Below, one piece after another: positions 9,801-17,803 of a stretch of 64,000 nucleotides of DNA. The DNA is from an uncultured Pseudovibrio sp. Lineage in GTDB: Bacteria > Pseudomonadota > Alphaproteobacteria > Rhizobiales > Stappiaceae. The stretch covers positions 1-64,000 of the forward strand of contig CANMBS010000011.1 of assembly GCA_947496145.1 (NCBI GenBank), given 5' to 3'. Every line of letters begins with the position of its first letter. Positions within the stretch are counted from its first letter, which is position 1. A program made the position numbers and the translations under genes. Under the pieces are notes generated by a model, which saw nothing but the letters and a program-made list of their open reading frames with translations, searched no databases and had not been told where the DNA came from.

Positions 9801-10310
9801 GAAGAAGAGTTTCTTCGATATGCCTCTGGCGTTTTAGGGCGAGATGTTCGTAGCCTACGTAAAGAACTGCAAAAAGACAGCAAAAAGCTCTCACGAGAAG
9901 TTGCAACTGCGGAGTATGAGAAGCTGTACAACAAAGACCCGCTAGAAGATATTCGCAATAAAGGCAGTATCGTTGATGTAGGTCTGGAGCTTCTCAAAGC
10001 TCAGCAGCAAAAGCATGGTTTGCCAGAGCCCAAGATCACCTACATTGAGCACACTAAAACACCCGCCGAGGAAGGTGTGGCCCGTGAGCTTTTAAGTCAT
10101 ATGGTCAACTCTGGTGGAGACCGCTTTGTAATCAATATAGGAGGGCACTATGTGGCTTTCCGACAAGTAGAAGAGGGCGACTGGTATCTTGTGAACAGCA
10201 CAAGTTCAACAGCATCGAAGGTTGATCCTGTTGAGTATTGCTTAAGACAAATCAAATCCTCAGGAACACGCCTGCCCGTCATTCATTTCGAGAAGCAAGT
10301 GAATTTCTGA
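6804..10310 (+). CDS. Giant alpha-helical repeat protein with Josephin-like cysteine protease domain
   Basis: 1168 residues from the ATG at 6804, preferred because caggaa (6791-6796) sits at ribosome-binding distance; an upstream ATG at 6768 has no such site. Residues 45-921 hold about nine degenerate ~70-residue helical repeats (near 45-115, 142-210, 231-297, 317-382, 422-499, 535-610, 642-717, 742-817, 850-921) joined by Gln/Glu/Pro/Ala-rich linkers. The C-terminal ~210 residues contain QEGQFCLKHAINACL (Q959, C964, H967) and GGHYVAFR...WYLVNS (H1115, N1131). Ataxin-3 has Gln9, Cys14, His119 and Asn134 in near-identical spacing (5 and 15 residues; here 5 and 16). I infer a Josephin-family cysteine protease, possibly a deubiquitinase acting in a eukaryotic host. 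No Sec signal or membrane segment is seen, so any export would need a dedicated secretion system, and none is in the window. The gene stands alone. The protein fold and role are inference. Confidence 0.65.
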   Translation: MSKGKIDVTEHQWAQKIFKVMSWPFDRHDGDPTQAAIATHCKKANEACKKQLKKYVSQKKQLQSPARLDTFSTLHKSCNDYISRVDGFLKKKDHAEANGALDDVDAILDAMGQLFMEESGGARAPSTEGALIAGKQVALQERIDLLNHYKAQKKTLRTKEQKEQFDQVFKQGEACAREAAKRIKEKNLQGAGDMLFQLDSPLQGLNTLLTIAPNEKDKLAGAKATVQDAKARISKAYDLRKTLATAAEQKYFAEKHRRARDLVKVAEGLIKSVSFDEIDPALKSIAQAVEQVEYAVGTNTWAPLDDKYKQDLKNHKIEIQFYYNQINQIEDKAAKRPFEKHYQKAINLIADTQVLIEGEGRAAEEKVVSKIAALQAEIRQLEKYKIAEQNKPAGNAQSEPQAQPEQKTTGRNAAQNALSKALAGCKSALEEAQINLSEVLKTGAGIKHTEISGSFAQYASAAQSYIKEGLQHIAERKLQEARGKLASCEDAINSMFSFLESKQNAAETEQRAADGSHSEQQTGPSEDKTEVSSEDCRKQLDQLSARRADAVGQNPQFQQEFQQDEYLTYKVISGEFSSQIDALIASGNSVDAHSRLQDFERVILSLEECVRNAIPASSQPSGTEGASEEQQPDPLVTASLKTCRQQLDELIGRFNKVMIRSPQFSDQNLQDEFMTYQLLWEQLSSQADHLISENQLEDAQERLIELGSIIQNTEACAEKGTPSFEEPNRREEAAAPKTKAEYAQQYESLDASKSVFLRQQILITDPDLQTEFETIKVLFELAMPYAKERINDNELEGLAVVMASLEQHRDQLNAILDRARAMNAKALARRKQEQQVAKEARLDAAPAISLRDAEALSGRLSAMRKYVKDPDKLKIFDEQATFVRLAISQLREMAQSGQSGEVANILKTLGRAKAELQMLADENRKIQVQYTHQAPGIRNNVDARKKPSGENPQFFCEVQEGQFCLKHAINACLGFQATTKDDLLDASLVNYLKAYDSKTEEEFLRYASGVLGRDVRSLRKELQKDSKKLSREVATAEYEKLYNKDPLEDIRNKGSIVDVGLELLKAQQQKHGLPEPKITYIEHTKTPAEEGVARELLSHMVNSGGDRFVINIGGHYVAFRQVEEGDWYLVNSTSSTASKVDPVEYCLRQIKSSGTRLPVIHFEKQVNF

Positions 10311-10332
10311 GGCTGATTTAACGGCGTCTGGC

Positions 10333-10680
10333 TTATAGCCTGTGTGTGTAACCTTTATGGATCCAGCCGATTTGCTCAGTGGTTTGGGGATCGCGAATGC
10401 CGAGCCAGTTACCACGGCAGTCCATAATGTTTACAACCTGATTGGCAAAGAGGCGTCCCGTTACAGCGTATTTCGTTCCGGGTCCGCTACGAACGTTGAG
10501 TGCACCAGCTTTTGCAGCGTTAACCGCATAAGGTCCAGCACACGCCTGATTGAAACCGATGGGGACTTGCGGACTGGTTTGGTAGACAGTTTGTGCGTGG
10601 GCATCACTTGTTGTAGCGAGGAAGAGAGCGCATATACCAAGTGCTGGCAGACTATGATGGAGAGCTTTAAGTTTTCTCAT
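10333..10680 (-). CDS. Secreted SH3-domain protein
   Basis: A 115-residue protein from the Met at 10680 (MRKLKAL); an upstream in-frame start at 10782 would overlap trpF's leader and precede the signal peptide. It has an N-terminal hydrophobic signal (ALGICALFLATTSDAHAQ, likely cut after AHA). Its bacterial SH3 fold is shown by LNVRSGPGTKY, the F-A-N-Q-V-V strand and a closing G-W-I-H-K. Such periplasmic SH3 domains usually bind cell-wall peptides, but no catalytic domain is present. It converges with the helical-repeat gene (22 bp apart) and is divergent from trpF. Confidence 0.75.
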   Translation of the reverse strand: MRKLKALHHSLPALGICALFLATTSDAHAQTVYQTSPQVPIGFNQACAGPYAVNAAKAGALNVRSGPGTKYAVTGRLFANQVVNIMDCRGNWLGIRDPQTTEQIGWIHKGYTHRL

Positions 10681-10784
10681 TTGTTCTACCCAGTGCAGGT
10701 TCTTATTGTGATGAGAACAGGGTGACAAACCCGTATTATTTTGGTCTAACCATCTCTCTGATATGGCTTGAACACGGTGCAAAT

Positions 10785-11438
10785 ATGGCTTCTTCCGCTA
10801 CGATAAAAATATGCGGCATCTCCACGATTGAGACAGCGGATGCGCTCATCAGAGAAAACGTCGACATGGTTGGCTTTGTTTTCTTTGCCAATAGTCCGCG
10901 CCATGTTTCGATTGAGCAAGCCAAGACACTGGCTGATCATATGCGTGGTAAGGCACAGATTGTTGCGCTGACTGTGAACATGGACAACGCATCCCTAAAA
11001 GAGATCGTTGATAATGTGGCACCAGATATCCTGCAATTGCACGGGAATGAAAGTCCTGAGCGCTGTGCCGAAATTCGTGAGATCTTCGGAATTCCGATAA
11101 TGAAGGCTTTCGGAATTTCCAGTAAGGAAGACGTGGAGGCACTTGCACCTTATGTTCCGCAGGTGGACAGGCTTCTGCTTGATGCAAAACCGCCAAAAAA
11201 TTCGGAGATTCCCGGAGGAAATGGTGTCAGCTTTGACTGGAAGCTGCTACAAGGCCTTGATCTTGGAAAGCCAATCATGCTTTCCGGTGGCTTAGGCCCA
11301 GAAAACGTCCGTGAAGCTTTAGCTGTCTCTGGAGTAAATGCTGTCGATGTCTCTTCCGGCGTAGAGCAGGAAAGGGGCGTTAAGGACATAGAGTTGATTG
11401 AGGCTTTTGTGCATGAAGTGCGCAGCGTTGCCGAGTGA
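10785..11438 (+). CDS. trpF: Phosphoribosylanthranilate isomerase
   Basis: Catalyses the Amadori rearrangement of N-(5-phosphoribosyl)anthranilate in tryptophan synthesis. 217 residues, the normal TrpF size, counting from MASSATIKICGI at 10785. The KICGI start with the catalytic Cys, LHGNES, and the phosphate-binding end LSGGLGPENV are all present, with the Asp of the DVSSGVE motif near the C terminus. An upstream ATG at 10722 would add 21 residues unlike the family. trpB starts 15 bp downstream, so the two form an operon. Confidence 0.95.
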   Translation: MASSATIKICGISTIETADALIRENVDMVGFVFFANSPRHVSIEQAKTLADHMRGKAQIVALTVNMDNASLKEIVDNVAPDILQLHGNESPERCAEIREIFGIPIMKAFGISSKEDVEALAPYVPQVDRLLLDAKPPKNSEIPGGNGVSFDWKLLQGLDLGKPIMLSGGLGPENVREALAVSGVNAVDVSSGVEQERGVKDIELIEAFVHEVRSVAE

Positions 11439-11453
11439 ATTTGGGAAGAATAG

Positions 11454-12668
11454 ATGAACCAGAAAGCCAACACATTGCGTTCCGGCCCGGATGATCGCGG
11501 TCACTTTGGTGATTTTGGAGGTCGTTTCGTAGCAGAAACGCTCATGCCTTTGATCCTTGATCTGGAAAAGGCATATAGCGATGCGAAAGCAGACCCTGCA
11601 TATGCTGCTGAAATTGAGAATTTGAACACCCACTATACCGGTCGTCCATCTGCACTCTACTTTGCTGAACGCCTGACAGAAGAGCTGGGCGGCGCAAAGA
11701 TTTACTTTAAGCGCGATGAGCTGAACCACACCGGGTCCCACAAGATCAACAACTGCATTGGTCAAATCCTGCTTGCAAAGCGCATGGGAAAGACCCGCAT
11801 CATTGCTGAGACCGGCGCTGGCCAGCATGGTGTGGCAACTGCAACGGTTTGCGCACGCTTTGGACTGCCTTGCGTTGTTTACATGGGTGCAACTGATGTT
11901 GAGCGTCAGAAGCCAAATGTGTTCCGCATGAAATTGCTGGGGGCTGAAATTGTTCCCGTTACCGCTGGTGCTGGTACACTTAAGGATGCGATGAACGAAG
12001 CGCTGCGTGACTGGGTGACCAATGTTGAAGACACGTATTATTTGATTGGTACTGCTGCTGGCCCGCATCCGTACCCAGAAATGGTTCGTGACTTCCAGTC
12101 TGTGATTGGTGAAGAAACCAAAGAACAGCTAATGAAAGCAGAGGGCAAGTTGCCGGACGCGATTGTTGCGGCTGTTGGTGGTGGCTCCAATGCTATTGGC
12201 TTGTTCCATCCGTTCCTTGATGATCCTTCCGTTGAGATTTACGGCGTTGAAGCTGGTGGTAAGGGTCTTGAAGGGGAAGAGCACTGCGCGTCACTGAATG
12301 CAGGTAAACCGGGCGTTCTGCATGGCAACCGGACCTATCTGCTTCAGGATGATGATGGTCAAATCCTTGAAGGACATTCGGTTTCTGCTGGACTTGATTA
12401 TCCGGGTATTGGACCTGAGCACTCCTGGTTGAAAGATACTGGCCGTGTAAATTATGTTCCGGCGACTGATGAGGAAGCTCTGGAGGCATTCCAACTGCTG
12501 ACCCGCGTTGAGGGCATCATTCCGGCTCTGGAACCAAGCCATGCACTTGCGCAGGTGATGAAGATGGCTCCGAAAATGGATAAAAATAAGATCATTGTCA
12601 TGAACCTTTGTGGTCGTGGTGACAAGGACGTCTTTACCGTTGGTAAAATTCTCGGATTTGACCTGTAA
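11454..12668 (+). CDS. trpB: Tryptophan synthase beta chain
   Basis: PLP enzyme joining indole and serine to make tryptophan. 404 residues. The PLP lysine is K97 in [19 protein letters not shown], the phosphate loop GGGSNAIG and the late GRGDKD complete the family set. It is co-transcribed with trpF. The partner alpha subunit gene trpA, which normally follows directly, is absent: a terminator and an unrelated minus-strand gene come next. Either trpA lies elsewhere in the genome or the locus was rearranged. Confidence 0.97.
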   Translation: MNQKANTLRSGPDDRGHFGDFGGRFVAETLMPLILDLEKAYSDAKADPAYAAEIENLNTHYTGRPSALYFAERLTEELGGAKIYFKRDELNHTGSHKINNCIGQILLAKRMGKTRIIAETGAGQHGVATATVCARFGLPCVVYMGATDVERQKPNVFRMKLLGAEIVPVTAGAGTLKDAMNEALRDWVTNVEDTYYLIGTAAGPHPYPEMVRDFQSVIGEETKEQLMKAEGKLPDAIVAAVGGGSNAIGLFHPFLDDPSVEIYGVEAGGKGLEGEEHCASLNAGKPGVLHGNRTYLLQDDDGQILEGHSVSAGLDYPGIGPEHSWLKDTGRVNYVPATDEEALEAFQLLTRVEGIIPALEPSHALAQVMKMAPKMDKNKIIVMNLCGRGDKDVFTVGKILGFDL

Positions 12669-12690
12669 GAGCTGTGAAACTACAGTTTTG

Positions 12691-12718
12691 AAAGGCGGGC
12701 AGATGCTCGCCTTTTTTA
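12691..12718 (+). terminator. Rho-independent terminator after trpB
   Basis: Stem aaggcggg / ctcgcctt (one G-T pair) with a 5-7 base loop followed by six T, 23 bp past the trpB stop. Confidence 0.85.
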
Positions 12719-12744
12719 TTTGGATTGAATCGGATGTGAAACGA

Positions 12745-13656
12745 TCACCCGGTTGCCGCGAGTCCGTCCAACACACCGCAAACGCCTGCTTCCCACCCCA
12801 GAATGGCACGTTTGCGGGTGATGCCCCAATGGTAGCCACACATGGTGCCTTTAGCGCCAAGCACGCGGTGGCAGGGGACAACGAAGCTGAGCGGGTTCTT
12901 GCCGACTGCGGTTCCAACGGCGCGAGAGGCTTTTGGGTTGCCCAGGTTATTCGCGATCTCAGAATATGTGGTAGCCTTGCCTAGTGGGATTTTCAGAAGT
13001 GTTTCCCAAACGCGAATTTCAAAGTCAGTTCCGATAAAGACAACACGAAGGGGTTGATCCTCTGTCCAGTTGGCTGGTTCGAATATGCGAGAGACATAAG
13101 GGGCTGTCAGTTGTTGGTTTTCTTCAAACTCAGCAGCAGGCCAGCGCTCACTCATATCGGCAAGCGCTTTTTCTTGTTCACCTGTATCGGCAAAGGCAAG
13201 ACCAGCGAGACCGCGATCTGTGACCATTAGCAGAACAAGACCAAACGGGCAGGGGTGGAAGCCCCAACTGATTTTGACACCAGCGCCGCGCTGCTTATAG
13301 CTTCCAGGGGTCATGGCTTCATGAGTGACAAACAGATCATGTAATCTGGCCGGGCCGGAGAGGCCAACTTCAAGGGAGGTTTCAAGGATACTGGCGGATT
13401 CCTGAAGCAAAGCACGGGCATGATCTATGGTGATCGCCTGCAAGAATTGCTTTGGTGTGATGCCTGCCCACCTTGAAAACACCCGCTGAAGCTGGATGGG
13501 CTGAAGGCCAACGCTATGGGCCAGTTCTTCCAAGGAGGGTTGATCTCGCCAGTTCTCAGAGATGCCCTGAAGGGTTTTTTGAACGACGCGGTAGTCCTCA
13601 AGCGCTGAGCTGTCCTCAACGAAGGTTCCTTGTGAAAATGTAGCTGGAGTAAGCAT
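12745..13656 (-). CDS. AraC-type HTH fused to O6-methylguanine-DNA methyltransferase (Ada-like)
   Basis: 303 residues. Residues ~20-125 form an AraC-family helix-turn-helix (SLEELAHSVGLQPIQLQRVFSRWAGITPKQFLQ). Residues ~130-300 form the suicidal alkyltransferase, with active-site PCHRVLG and Cys262, and the arginine-finger region SRAVGTAVGKNP. It transfers alkyl groups from O6-alkylguanine to Cys262. The N-terminal zinc and phosphotriester-repair Cys domain of E. coli Ada is missing, so it resembles the shorter Ada variants. Whether it still activates transcription is unknown. It converges with trpB. Confidence 0.9.
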   Translation of the reverse strand: MLTPATFSQGTFVEDSSALEDYRVVQKTLQGISENWRDQPSLEELAHSVGLQPIQLQRVFSRWAGITPKQFLQAITIDHARALLQESASILETSLEVGLSGPARLHDLFVTHEAMTPGSYKQRGAGVKISWGFHPCPFGLVLLMVTDRGLAGLAFADTGEQEKALADMSERWPAAEFEENQQLTAPYVSRIFEPANWTEDQPLRVVFIGTDFEIRVWETLLKIPLGKATTYSEIANNLGNPKASRAVGTAVGKNPLSFVVPCHRVLGAKGTMCGYHWGITRKRAILGWEAGVCGVLDGLAATG

Positions 13657-13761
13657 GATGTTTCGTAACCGCTGAGTTTCTTTCTTGTTTTCGAAATCTA
13701 ATTGATCCTGCGCACAAGAACCACCCGAAACGCGAGTGAATTAAACTAAGAAGCTTCTCAC

Positions 13762-14271
13762 CTAAGAAGGGTCAAATCCACGATTTCTTGCGGAGTGGAG
13801 CGCCTGAGAGAATGCAGCAGCGAAACTTGTTTTATCCGCCGGGTTCAGAAAAGCGCCAACAACAAGAAACAGCTTGCCAGAACGAACTAAAATGCGAGTG
13901 ACGCCAATGCCTTCATCGCGCTCTATTTGCAGTTTCATGTGAAACGGGTTGAGTACAAATTCTTGTATCTCGCCTTTATGTGAAACGTGTTTCAATCGCA
14001 CTTCAGTTGGAGAAACGCTAATCTCCTCATAAGTATCAGCTGTTGCGATGTTGTGTTTAAAAGCGAGCCAAAGGAATATAACCGGAAGAGAAAGTAATAT
14101 CGGGGCAGGCCACACGCCCATAAGCACCAGCGCAAGTGAGGCCATAGCTGCCAGTGTGCCGACAATCCAAAGCACAAAGTTTACGCCTTCTGGTGAAAGC
14201 GAGCGATGGGGTGTCAGGACAGCCTCAAAGAAAGGGGGATAAGAATCCTGCTTATAAAAATCATGGGGCAT
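13762..14271 (-). CDS. DUF2244-like membrane protein
   Basis: 169 residues with two closely spaced membrane segments (about 29-67: VNFVLWIVGTLAAMAS and PILLSLPVIFLWLAF), then a cytosolic beta-rich half containing a basic/acidic pattern and ILVRSGKLFLVVGAFL. This arrangement fits the DUF2244 family, which commonly sits beside nth in Alphaproteobacteria. No catalytic motif is visible and no function is known. It is divergent from nth with about 100 bp between likely starts. Confidence 0.75.
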   Translation of the reverse strand: MPHDFYKQDSYPPFFEAVLTPHRSLSPEGVNFVLWIVGTLAAMASLALVLMGVWPAPILLSLPVIFLWLAFKHNIATADTYEEISVSPTEVRLKHVSHKGEIQEFVLNPFHMKLQIERDEGIGVTRILVRSGKLFLVVGAFLNPADKTSFAAAFSQALHSARNRGFDPS

Positions 14272-14371
14272 TGGTGCTATTTCGCACTCTCATTCGTTGC
14301 TAATCTATGTCGCAAGAGAATATAGCGCGATAAAGTATACGCAAAGTCACTTATCACCCTTTGAGATTCTT

Positions 14372-15091
14372 ATGGTTGACATCGCTAAAACAATGAAATC
14401 TGCATCGCCTTCTACGACACGCAAGAAACCAGTTTCCCGATCTCGTTATTCAAAAGCGGAGATTCACGAGATTTTTGCTGCTTTTGAAAAAGACAATCCA
14501 GAGCCTGAAGGTGAACTGAACCATAGCAACGAGTTCACATTGCTGGTTGCTGTTGTTCTTTCTGCTCAGGCAACTGATGCTGGAGTTAACAAAGCAACGA
14601 AGCATCTGTTTATGATTGCCGACACACCAGAGAAGATGGTGGCTTTAGGCGAGGATAAAATCCGGGAAGAAATCCGAACCATCGGACTCTACAAGAACAA
14701 GGCAAAGAATACGTTTTTGCTTTCTCAGATGCTGATTGAGAAACACGCCGGGCAAGTGCCGCAAACACGTGAAGAACTGGAAGCGTTGCCAGGAGTAGGG
14801 CGTAAAACTGCAAATGTTGTACTGAATATTGCCTTCGGTCAGCCGACCATTGCTGTTGATACGCATCTTTTCAGAATTGCGAACAGGCTAGGCCTTGCGC
14901 CCGGAAAAACTCCACTGGACGTTGAAAAAAAGCTGGAAAAAATTATTCCGGCAGAGTTTATGCAACACGCGCACCACTGGTTGATTCTGCACGGACGCTA
15001 TATATGCAAGGCTCGCAAGCCTGCATGCGATCGATGCATCATCTATGAGATGTGCAAGAGCAAAGAGAAAATCCTGAAAGAAGCAGCTTGA
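14372..15091 (+). CDS. nth: Endonuclease III (DNA glycosylase/AP lyase)
   Basis: Removes oxidised pyrimidines and nicks at abasic sites. 239 residues from the ATG at 14372; the ORF could extend to 14297 but those codons are not family-like. The helix-hairpin-helix LPGVGRKTAN contains the catalytic lysine, AVDTHLFRIANRLG the catalytic aspartate, and C-x6-C-x2-C-x5-C near the C terminus binds the 4Fe-4S cluster. The gene converges on irr with 29 bp between stops. Confidence 0.96.
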   Translation: MVDIAKTMKSASPSTTRKKPVSRSRYSKAEIHEIFAAFEKDNPEPEGELNHSNEFTLLVAVVLSAQATDAGVNKATKHLFMIADTPEKMVALGEDKIREEIRTIGLYKNKAKNTFLLSQMLIEKHAGQVPQTREELEALPGVGRKTANVVLNIAFGQPTIAVDTHLFRIANRLGLAPGKTPLDVEKKLEKIIPAEFMQHAHHWLILHGRYICKARKPACDRCIIYEMCKSKEKILKEAA

Positions 15092-15120
15092 CCTGGCTGC
15101 TCAAATCTTCCCGATCGGCT

Positions 15121-15552
15121 TTAATGTGCTTCTTTCTTGCGTAGGCGAACGACCACTTCTACGCGAGAGATTTCCATACCTTCTGGTGGAACCGGAAGGT
15201 TTTCCAGTGTCAGACCACTGTCTGGAATATCGATCACACGATTTTCATGTTCCAAGAAGAAATGGTGATGCTCGGACGTGTTGGTGTCGAAGTAAGTCTT
15301 TGTTCCTTCAACAGCAACTTCACGAAGCAGACCAACCTCAGTGAACTGATGCAGCGTGTTATAAACTGTCGCCAGAGAGACAGGTACGTTTGCAAGGATC
15401 GCTTCTTCGTGAAGAACTTCCGCTGAGATGTGGCGGTTGCCCTGAGAATAAAGAAGTTCAGCCAGTGCGACGCGCTGACGTGTAGGACGAAGGCCTGCGT
15501 TTCTCAGCATACCCGTTACATCCTGATGTTCGTTAGCAATCATCGAACTCAT
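15121..15552 (-). CDS. irr: Iron response regulator Irr (Fur family)
   Basis: 143-residue Fur-type repressor that in Rhizobiales senses haem status and controls haem and iron genes. The winged-helix DNA-binding region is near residues 20-80 (PTRQRVALAELL, SLATVYNTLHQF). The HHH cluster (EHHHFFLEH) is the haem/metal-binding signature of Irr. There is no cysteine anywhere in the protein, so it lacks both the N-terminal Cys-Pro haem motif of the Bradyrhizobium type and the structural zinc Cys pairs of Fur. It is divergent from fabA, a gene order typical of this group. Confidence 0.9.
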   Translation of the reverse strand: MSSMIANEHQDVTGMLRNAGLRPTRQRVALAELLYSQGNRHISAEVLHEEAILANVPVSLATVYNTLHQFTEVGLLREVAVEGTKTYFDTNTSEHHHFFLEHENRVIDIPDSGLTLENLPVPPEGMEISRVEVVVRLRKKEAH

Positions 15553-15918
15553 ATTTCCTAGTTTAGCTCTTTTGGGTGAAGAAGTTTTAACACCTACTCA
15601 CCAATTCTACCAGCATTAGATTAAAAGCAACCTATTGACCTGCACCTAAACGCTCTCAATATAAGGGGAAACAACCCAATGCGTTTAAGAAAAAAGGAAG
15701 CAGGAAAAACAAGACTGCTCAGAACTATAATAAGAATAGTATAAGTTAAACACAACTGCGAACATTGAGCACACGCAAACTCACATACATCGCTCTTTCG
15801 ATATTCGGGCACGTGTGTTAGGAAGGCCCGCATAGTCAATATAGAACCATCGTTACGTTTAGGTAAGTCGAACCCTACGTTTCGCACCTACGGCGAACGA
15901 CAATTATGCGGGAATAGA
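15553..15918. promoter_or_regulatory. Divergent irr-fabA control region
   Basis: 366 bp without a gene. It must hold the promoters for irr (-) and fabA (+). A TATAAT hexamer lies at 15726-15731 inside a short dyad, actat (15724-15728) with atagt (15736-15740). I could not identify a clear matching -35 element or a classical Irr (ICE) box. The left part is A/T-rich. Confidence 0.4.
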
Positions 15919-16434
15919 ATGCACGAGAAGCGTTCAAGCTACGATAAAGAAGCTCTGCTGGCTTGTGGCCGCGGTGAACTGTTTGGTCCAGGTAATGCAC
16001 AACTCCCTCTTCCTCCGATGCTGATGTTTGATCGCATCACTGAGATTTCCGAGGAAGGTGGCGAATACGGTAAAGGCATCATTCGTTCTGAGTTCGACAT
16101 CAAACCTGACCTCTGGTTCTTTGAGTGCCATTTTCAGGGCGATCCGGTTATGCCTGGTTGTCTGGGCCTTGATGCTTTGTGGCAGATGACAGGCTTCTAT
16201 CTTGGCTGGCTGGGTGAACCAGGTCGCGGTCGTGCCATTTCTACCGGTGAAGTTAAGTTTACTGGTCAGGTTACCCCTGACGTAAAAGTGCTGGAATTTG
16301 GCGTAGACATGAAGCGCGTGATGCGCTCCCGTCTGAAACTGGCAATCGCTGATGGCTGGGTGAAAGCTGACGGCGAAACTATCTTTGTTGCGAAAGACCT
16401 GCGCGTTGGTCTGTTTCAAGACGAAGCAAAATAA
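15919..16434 (+). CDS. fabA: 3-hydroxydecanoyl-ACP dehydratase/isomerase
   Basis: Dehydrates 3-hydroxydecanoyl-ACP and isomerises trans-2 to cis-3-decenoyl-ACP, the branch point for unsaturated fatty acids. 171 residues, standard for FabA. The active-site His is in [23 protein letters not shown] (histidine before FQGD, aspartate in GLDALW). It is the first gene of fabA-fabB-fabI, but a strong terminator-like hairpin separates it from fabB. Confidence 0.97.
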   Translation: MHEKRSSYDKEALLACGRGELFGPGNAQLPLPPMLMFDRITEISEEGGEYGKGIIRSEFDIKPDLWFFECHFQGDPVMPGCLGLDALWQMTGFYLGWLGEPGRGRAISTGEVKFTGQVTPDVKVLEFGVDMKRVMRSRLKLAIADGWVKADGETIFVAKDLRVGLFQDEAK

Positions 16435-16451
16435 GTAATCAAATTATGCGA

Positions 16452-16484
16452 GGGTTTGTCATGTGGAATGACAGGCCCTTTTTT
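16452..16484 (+). terminator. Terminator hairpin between fabA and fabB
   Basis: Stem gggtttgtca (16452-16461) with tgacaggccc (16469-16478), two G-T pairs, followed by six T. It lies 18 bp after fabA and 45 bp before fabB. It may be an internal attenuator if the three fab genes share a transcript. Confidence 0.75.
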
Positions 16485-16528
16485 GGAATTCGGTCCTATC
16501 GGATCGCCTAGCCCACGGGAGACCCTAG

Positions 16529-17746
16529 ATGAGGCGTGTGGTTATTACTGGTATGGGTATTGTTTCACCACTCGGCAACAATGCCGAAGAGGTCAAGCAA
16601 AGCCTTTACGAAGGTAAATCTGGCATCGTTGCAGCTGAAGACTATGAGAAGCTCGGCTTCCGCTGTCAGGTTCACGGTGCCCCTAAGTTGGATCCTCTGG
16701 AAGCTCTTGGTCGCCGTACCGCTCGTTTCATGGGTACTGGCGCTGCATGGAACTATGTGGCCATGGAGCAAGCGATTGAAGATGCAGGTCTCTCTGAAGA
16801 CCTTATCACAAATGAACGCACTGGCCTGATTATGGGCTCTGGTGGCCCTTCCACAAAGACTATTGTTGAAGCTGCTGACGTTACCCGCGAAAAAGGCCCT
16901 CGCCGCATCGGACCAACCGCTGTACCAAAAGCAATGTCTTCAACAAACTCGGCAACTCTCGCGACACCATTTAAAATCCACGGCGTCAACTACTCTATTT
17001 CCGCAGCTTGTGCGACAACCAATATTTGTATTGGTAATGCCTATGAGCTGATCCAATGGGGTAAACAAGACGTGGTATTTGCTGGTGGTGGTGAAGAGCT
17101 GGATTGGACACTCTCCAACCTGTTTGACGCCATGGGCGCAATGTCCTCCAAATACAATGATACACCTTCAACGGCTTCTCGTCCTTACGACAAGAACCGC
17201 GATGGTTTTGTTATTGCAGGCGGTGGCGGTGTTCTGGTTCTTGAAGAGCTTGAACATGCGAAGGCACGCGGCGCAAAAATTTATGCAGAGATTGTTGGTT
17301 ATGGCCAGACTTCTGACGGTTACGACATGGTTGCCCCAAGTGGGGAAGGTGCCGCTCGCTGCATGAAAATTGCGCTGAAGGATGTTGATTGTGATGTGGA
17401 TTACATCAACCCGCATGCAACTTCCACTCCTGTTGGCGACATCAAGGAAATTGAAGCGATCCGTACCGTATTTGGCGATAAGGTTCCTCCAATTTCTGCA
17501 ACTAAAGCACTTTCTGGTCACTCTTTGGGTGCTGCTGGTGTGCATGAAGCAATCTATTCTTTGCTTATGATGCAAGGCAACTTCATTGCGGCTTCTGCTC
17601 ATATTGAAGAGCTGGATCCTGATTTTGAGGATATGCCGATTGTGCGCGAGCGCGTAGATAATGCAGAACTGAACTGCGTTCTTTCAAACGGCTTTGGGTT
17701 TGGTGGCACCAACGCGACCGTCGTGTTTAAACGATACAAAGACTAA
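16529..17746 (+). CDS. fabB: 3-oxoacyl-ACP synthase I (beta-ketoacyl synthase)
   Basis: Elongates cis-3-decenoyl-ACP made by FabA and so commits carbon to unsaturated fatty acids. 405 residues. The nucleophile is C161 in SAACATTN; the catalytic histidines are in [11 protein letters not shown] and SGHSLGAAG. The glycine-rich end [13 protein letters not shown] is standard. Starts with ATG after a weak ribosome site (gggagacc). Confidence 0.97.
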   Translation: MRRVVITGMGIVSPLGNNAEEVKQSLYEGKSGIVAAEDYEKLGFRCQVHGAPKLDPLEALGRRTARFMGTGAAWNYVAMEQAIEDAGLSEDLITNERTGLIMGSGGPSTKTIVEAADVTREKGPRRIGPTAVPKAMSSTNSATLATPFKIHGVNYSISAACATTNICIGNAYELIQWGKQDVVFAGGGEELDWTLSNLFDAMGAMSSKYNDTPSTASRPYDKNRDGFVIAGGGGVLVLEELEHAKARGAKIYAEIVGYGQTSDGYDMVAPSGEGAARCMKIALKDVDCDVDYINPHATSTPVGDIKEIEAIRTVFGDKVPPISATKALSGHSLGAAGVHEAIYSLLMMQGNFIAASAHIEELDPDFEDMPIVRERVDNAELNCVLSNGFGFGGTNATVVFKRYKD

Positions 17747-17748
17747 AT

Positions 17749-17782
17749 TTTGATGGGGCTGAGTTCTCTCAGCCCCATCAAA
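17749..17782 (+). other. Strong hairpin between fabB and fabI
   Basis: Fourteen-base perfect stem, 17749-17762 with 17769-17782, six-base loop, no T run. It begins two bases after the fabB stop. It may stabilise the 3' end of an upstream message or pause transcription rather than terminate it. Confidence 0.6.
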
Positions 17783-17803
17783 TATTGATCACGGGAGTTT
17801 TTC

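Noticed and set aside
13930-13946. parS-like agtttcatgtgaaacg
   Set aside because: 13/16 with a central mismatch (catg for cacg), which normally abolishes ParB binding; lies far from the cluster.
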